Origin: Maea johnstoni
Taxonomy: Eukaryota > Annelida > Polychaeta > Spionida > Magelonidae
Length of the DNA: 64,000 nt
Direction: 5' to 3'
NCBI GenBank assembly: GCA_963942565.1
Contig: OZ012700.1
Location: forward strand, 669,157-733,156
Shown: positions 58,980-64,000 of the stretch, piece by piece
Layout of the letters: every line of letters begins with the position of its first letter
Numbering within the stretch: position 1 is the first letter of the stretch
The notes under the pieces: generated by a model
What the model was told of the DNA's origin: nothing
Database searches by the model: none
Seen by the model: only the letters and a program-made list of their open reading frames with translations
Program-made: the position numbers and the translations under genes

Positions 58980-60319
58980 CCAGGGCCCGAAATTGGCAAA
59001 TGTAAAATTTTTGGGCGTCCAAATTTTTAAGGGGGCCGGCCCACAATAGGCTCAGATTTCAACCATATACATGGATAAACTTATTAAAATAAGGTATGAT
59101 ATCTAGGGCTGTCATTGATAAGGCCCGTATCGATGAATCAACAACAAAAAAACTCATCGATTATCGATATTGAAGAAGGCACAACATATCGATTCATATG
59201 CAAATTAGGTAAATAAACTATTTTCCAGGAAAACACAGCTTGATCAACACATAAAATTGGTCACATAATTAATCCTGTAATTAATCACGGAACCATCGGT
59301 AGCAGGCAGACTGTCACAGCAGGCAGACTGTCACGTAAACCACAGATGACGACATTTTTATGAGGTGCACGATTACACAAGCCGGTTCACTGGGGTTCAT
59401 AATGACAGATTAATGTGAATGAGGAATTCGGGTCAACCGGTGTGAATATACCAGAGCAAGAACACTCGCGTCTGCTCTGGTGTGACAAGTTGCCTTCTCA
59501 AAGCCAAAGGTCTGTTTATATAAGCCCAGCAATAAAAATGGAAGATTTGCCACTGGCAGTGTTAATAATCGGTTTCTAGGCAGGGGGTTCATTTATTAAA
59601 TGGGCAGAGGTGTACCTTCTTTTTTCGTCTGAATTATTCCTGACTGCAGAGCTGCTGTATTGTAATTGAAAAATGTTTACTCTATAGGCTGTTGGACCAC
59701 CACAAAATTAAACTGACTTACAATTGTTTTAAACAAGGCCAGTAGATCAGGGATCTTTTTGTTGTTTTTGATTGGGTTGACCTAATAAATTTGACTTGTT
59801 TTAAGAGGTAAATGGAAAATTTATGTTCGGGTAAGTGAATATTGGGTTCCGGGTAAGTGAATTTTAACCTGGGTAAGTGGATTTCATATTCTGCTTACCC
59901 CACTGGCACTGGGTAAGTGCACCTTGAAAGTTAGCGATGAGCCCTGCAGATGAATGTGTATGTGTTAGGGCTGTGATCAATAGGTCAAAATATCACCCCA
60001 CACACAAACTGCAACCATTCCTCATAAGCACATTGCTGGTTTTCATTCATTTTGAATTTGATTTGCAGAATCGAATCGAAGTAGCGGATCAGTAATAATT
60101 TTGTCGATTATCGAATCGATAACTATTTCTTATCAATGGCAGCCCTAATGATATCCTTATACAATGTCATGGGAATTTTAAGGAAATGAAAAAATTCAAT
60201 TATATGAGTGAGATTGACATTTTAAGAAATTCCTAAAAAAGATTGGGTGTCCTGAGCGGTGCTTTTTAAGGGTTTCGGTGTCCAAAAAGACACCCAGATG
60301 CCCTGCAGGCTAAGACCAT
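58980..60319. mobile_element. hAT-like family A, long copy interrupted by element B
   Basis: The TSD GATCTGTG flanks it (58972-58979, 60320-60327). The right terminus CTAAGACCATG matches the family TIR; the left terminus is shortened to CCAGGGCCCGAAATTGG. The interior matches 55407-55718 once 59104-60147 is removed. Confidence 0.75.
59104..60147. mobile_element. hAT-like element B nested in family A, 1044 bp
   Basis: The left end TAGGGCTGTCATTGATAA and the right end, in reverse complement TAGGGCTGCCATTGATAA, differ at one position. The perfect 8-bp TSD ATGATATC lies at 59096-59103 and 60148-60155. Subterminal ATCGATT motifs lie at both ends. No transposase ORF. Confidence 0.85.
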
Positions 60320-61321
60320 GATCTGTGTAAATAAAAGTCTTGTTTTTGTTCATTTAGTGTCCGAGGTCAGGTCTGGAAATGGTGGCCATTTTTTATGAAG
60401 ACATTCATCACATGATAGAGCTAGCCAATAAGAAAAAATCATAAATAAAATAAAATGAAGTCATTTTAGAATGGTTGAAACAGCAGCCCTAGAATGAGGC
60501 TCCCCTTCAATTTTCAACTAGACACATTTAAGCGTCCGGTGTGCACTCAAAATTAATCTTACTGCTGCCCTGCGTCAGTGAGGCACACAGCGTATCGTCG
60601 CGAGACTCCACATTCTAGGTTGCGGCGACTGTAGGTGGCTGACCATTCAGATAATAGCTCCCACCTGCAGGACACACAGTGGTTATCTATGTAGGTCAAC
60701 TGCGGTATGCTCTCCCGAGGCAGGGTCTGACACTCAGATTTCAGGCTAGAGGGCCATGGTCTTTTGATAAAAAATTAGTGATTAAAAACAGGATTTCTGG
60801 TTATTTTTCATACTATTTTGGGCCCCTAAACTGAAAAATCCAGGGGCCCATAGCAAAATCTAGGGGCATATGACCCCGGGCCCCTGGGAATGTCGAACCC
60901 TGCAAGGGGGTGTTCCAGTATTCCACTTGTAGTAGAAAATTGGGTATAAAAGCAGTTTTATTGGAAAATGACTAAAAAACAGTGGTATATTTAGTTAAGG
61001 AAGTATTTAATACACCGACTTGCAGCTTAATATAGGAGTTTTAGTGTGCTCTTGAGTTGTGTCAACTGTCTAGTGACTTTCAAAAGTTGTATGTGACCAT
61101 TTCCTGTCATGGTCTGTCCATACAGAAGCCAGAATGCAACTGGGAGTTGAGAGCGTTGTATGTGCAGCTACGAACATCCGCCAATAGATGGCGCCTTACA
61201 CTACACGAGAGCGATCTAAGACCAGGGTGGGGATTTGGAAATGCCATTCACTAACCAAATTACTGTCTTCTGGGACAGATTATTTATGATCAAGCACTGC
61301 TCATACTATCATCAATTAATA

Positions 61322-61365
61322 GCTCGCGTAGTGAGTCGGCCGAAGGCCGGCTCAGCGTAGCGAGC
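61322..61365. repeat. GC-rich imperfect hairpin, 44 bp
   Basis: GCTCGCGTAGTGAGTCGGCC and GGCCGGCTCAGCGTAGCGAGC pair around a GAA loop with a few mismatches. Confidence 0.75.
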
Positions 61366-61710
61366 ATTTACGGTATAGGATGTCAACAATGCCATTGTCA
61401 ATGGAAGTACATACTGAGGCCCTTGAAACCGTGTCCGCACTTCCGTCAACACTTCTGTCTGTTCGTCTCTTTGTCTCGCTCGCTCGATAACCTCGCGGGA
61501 AATGAGCACAACTTTTTGCTTTAAGAGCACATTTTGCCGCCAGATCGTTTCATGTTTTAAATATTTCTTAATCAAATAATACATTTGGATTGTTTCCTTT
61601 AAATTGTGTCAAAATAGCGTTTTGGTCGCCGACTATCGTGCATCACACGCCGAACTATGCAACAACTGAAACATACATGCTCACGTGCGACAAATGCTGA
61701 CGTCTTGAAA

Positions 61711-61718
61711 TGACGTCA
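61711..61718. promoter_or_regulatory. CRE motif TGACGTCA
   Basis: Perfect palindromic CREB/ATF-type site; a second one lies at 62021-62028. No gene is visible next to them, so function is unproven. Confidence 0.3.
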
Positions 61719-61809
61719 TGTTACGATGGAATTCCGCGCATTCGTAACTACGATGTTCACGGTAAAACTGACTTTACTCGTCTTTCCGTGAATCGATTTT
61801 GCAGTTTAA

Positions 61810-61905
61810 ATCGCTACAACCGCCACAAATAATTCTACATGTCTCTTAATTCTAGAGGAAATCTGTCGTGAAATGACGATTTTGCAACAGGTTGAAGTCG
61901 TAGTA
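61810..61905. repeat. Block related to the interior of the 54308-54597 MITE
   Basis: CCGCCACAAATAATTCTAC, TTAATTCTAG and GAAATGACGATTTTGCAACA align in order with 54415-54500. Confidence 0.65.
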
Positions 61906-62020
61906 ATTTTTATGCCATATTTTCGGTCAATCGCTACGCATACTGTGTGTGGTTATTGCACAAATATGAAGCTCATATGAAGGGACTTCCAATATGTTTC
62001 AGCGAAGTTCAAGTAAAGAA

Positions 62021-62028
62021 TGACGTCA
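62021..62028. promoter_or_regulatory. CRE motif TGACGTCA, second copy
   Basis: Same 8-mer, 310 bp from the first, in AT-rich sequence next to the R1 repeat. Confidence 0.3.
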
Positions 62029-62124
62029 CGGATAACAATAACAAACACTTTGTGACTGCATTTGAAGGGGAATGCAGAAATATCATCGAGCTGCGCGAGC
62101 ATTTAAAGCTTTGCTTTCTCATCA

Positions 62125-62561
62125 TATTATTGCATACCATTTAGCGATAGTTTTTACCTGAAATAGTGCAAGTAGAAACCGCCAACACTTCAGTGGCCGC
62201 CTTCATCTCCCGCCATCTTGAATCTGTACCTCAAGGCAGGGAGTAATCATTATTCGCGATGATGCATCGCCCTGCTCGCAGCGTCGAAAATATGAGTCAA
62301 TAGTTATTGGCTTCACCATCCGGGCTGACCAAAATCACAGTGCTAGTTGTACTATTTGAAACTCGTGTCGCAAACTGTCATTCTTACCTATTAACACCTA
62401 GGCGTCGTAGAACAGTTCACCTTTTTTCTTATTAAATTTCAGGATTTAATTTGTGAAGATGATCATCTATATACCCCCAGAGAAATACATAACCTACTAC
62501 TCTCAGATACCCCCTACATAAAGCTAAATGCATCTATAGCTTCTCCTTTTTAATAATAATG

Positions 62562-62611
<50 letters not shown>

Positions 62612-63962
62612 TATGATAACTATAATAGTAATAGTATAATAATAATAATAATAATTATTATTATTATGATAATTATTATAGTATTTATGGTTGAAATTAT
62701 GGTTGAAATTTGATAGCCCTTTTCGCCTATACATTTTGTTCACGTATACTCGATTCGTTCTCTAAGATATTTGTAAACAAGGTCAACTACACAATATACA
62801 ACTCGCCTTCAACGTTTTTATTTTTTCGTTCCCGATTATATTTTCTCTACATACTATTTGACACGAGGAAGAGTAAGAATTAATTCTTTGAAGTTCCAGT
62901 GAAACAGCTCGGAGACGTGAACACCACTTAATGGGAACGGAATCTCCCAGAAAAATTCGTAAAATGATAGCAGTTGTGCAAGGACCTGGAATTTCTTAGT
63001 AGCAGTTCAGTTGTCTACCACAATATTTGGCAATAATGACACAAAAGTGTTAGACAATGGGAGAGTTTAAAAAGACTTGGTCAGAAATTAGGATTTTTCG
63101 TTGAATATTTCACTAATCATTCTAACATTATTTGAACTGAATTGATGCTTTGTACTTCATATATGAAACACCCTCTTGAGGAATTGAACTAAACAACTAA
63201 GCACTACTATATTTACGTACATGTGCAGGGATCATGAAATAAAACACTGAATTTCATTCTACTCCCGACCCTTGTATTGTCAACTATCTACTCATCATAA
63301 TCTCAGGCCAAATGAAAACCCCACTGAGTAGGTTGCGACAATAAAATTTATTAAACTATAAGTGAGAGTATTGAAAGGAAATTGTTCTAGCTGAATACAG
63401 TAATTTTGATGAAAACAGGTTTTTGAAGATTTGAACTTGTATCCTATGATAATGTAGATGGCAAACCATACAAAATACGAATGAGGCCATGGATGTTTTC
63501 ATAAGATAAATACCTTAGAATCAACTAGAGATTCAAATAGGGCTTGGGTTGTCATGTATGTAAATACATGTACAAAGAAAATGGTCAGTAATTCTGTAGA
63601 CTTAATTTTAAAAGTGTAAAGTGAAACGACATAATACAGTCAAGTGTTTGACATTCCTGTATTATAACGGATTAGGCGGTTGCATGTCCTCCAAATCCGT
63701 TAACAACACAAAACGCGCTCAGTGATTTCGAGAACGTGGATATGCGATCGTTACGAATGCAAATATTTCACGATTTTCTACGCTATGAATAAAACATGCA
63801 GCTTCGTGAAGCAGAGATTGCCCGATTTTCTACGCTATGTATTAAAATTTGCGGCATTGTGGAGGGCTATCTACGGTTTTTCAGTAACTGAAAGACCCAT
63901 TGGAACTATTTGTAAAGGGAAGTTCTGAGTTTGTCTCCCGTCGTGATATGGCCTGGGTAGAC
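62125..63962. repeat. R1 interspersed repeat, uninterrupted right copy
   Basis: Serves as reference for the interrupted copies: 62125-62395 matches 23341-23455 plus 36942-37115, and 62400-63955 matches 1-377, 6838-8020 and 9461-9703. It includes a (TAA)n tract at 62552-62660 and the hairpin at about 63663-63700. It has no TIR that I can see and no conserved ORF. It may run past 63962, where the left copy loses similarity. Confidence 0.85.
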
Positions 63963-64000
63963 CCGGTTTGTGTCTCTATCCAGGCCAGCTGTCTATATGG

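Larger units (their letters stand above)
60328..62124. other. Stretch without confirmed gene
   Basis: No supported ORF. It contains a GC-rich hairpin (61322-61365), two perfect CRE motifs and a block (61810-61905) related to the MITE at 54308-54597. CpG content is higher at 61300-61800 than around it. Confidence 0.45.

Overview
The window is eukaryotic nuclear DNA, almost certainly from a metazoan and most likely a marine invertebrate. The basis is long C2H2 zinc-finger genes on one strand, Tx1/L1-like LINEs, a Ty3/gypsy LTR retrotransposon, many short DNA transposons with terminal inverted repeats (TIRs), and long (TA)n tracts. I cannot name the species. No bacterial-style operon, rRNA, CRISPR array or convincing tRNA gene is present. 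Host coding sequence is limited to a C2H2 zinc-finger cluster on the minus strand: genes at 14572-15723 (12 fingers), 43750-46614 (32 fingers) and 52720-54123 (15 fingers), plus a broken partial copy at 42635-43175. All share one C-terminal tail that ends in two psi-K-x-E motifs (SUMO-acceptor-like).

Most of the rest is mobile DNA in readable layers. A repeat family called R1 here appears three times. The right copy (about 62125-63962) is unbroken. The left copy (1 to 9703) is interrupted by a LINE (about 378-6837) and by a 1440-bp TIR element (8021-9460). The third copy (23341-23455 plus 36942-37115) is interrupted by a 13.5-kb Ty3/gypsy element (23456-36937). The right copy therefore serves as an empty-site reference. 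A 90-bp satellite (48060-49179) is split by a 2741-bp Harbinger-like element. A 96-bp minisatellite (54871-58815) is split by two hAT-like elements, one of which carries further insertions. Another hAT-like element (58980-60319) contains a second one (59104-60147).

Three things stand out. First, chromatin-type zinc modules sit in mobile elements: a PHD finger inside gypsy pol, a separate short PHD-finger ORF inside the 8021-9460 DNA element, and a third gypsy ORF with two C2H2-like fingers. Second, the host zinc-finger tail is conserved across the cluster, and relics of it lie inside the 32-finger gene, recording fusion of arrays. Third, two unrelated DNA elements (8021-9460 and 17703-19675) share a design of subterminal arrays of short perfect palindromes. 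TIR, target-site-duplication (TSD) and superfamily calls come from reading the ends by eye; no database search was possible.
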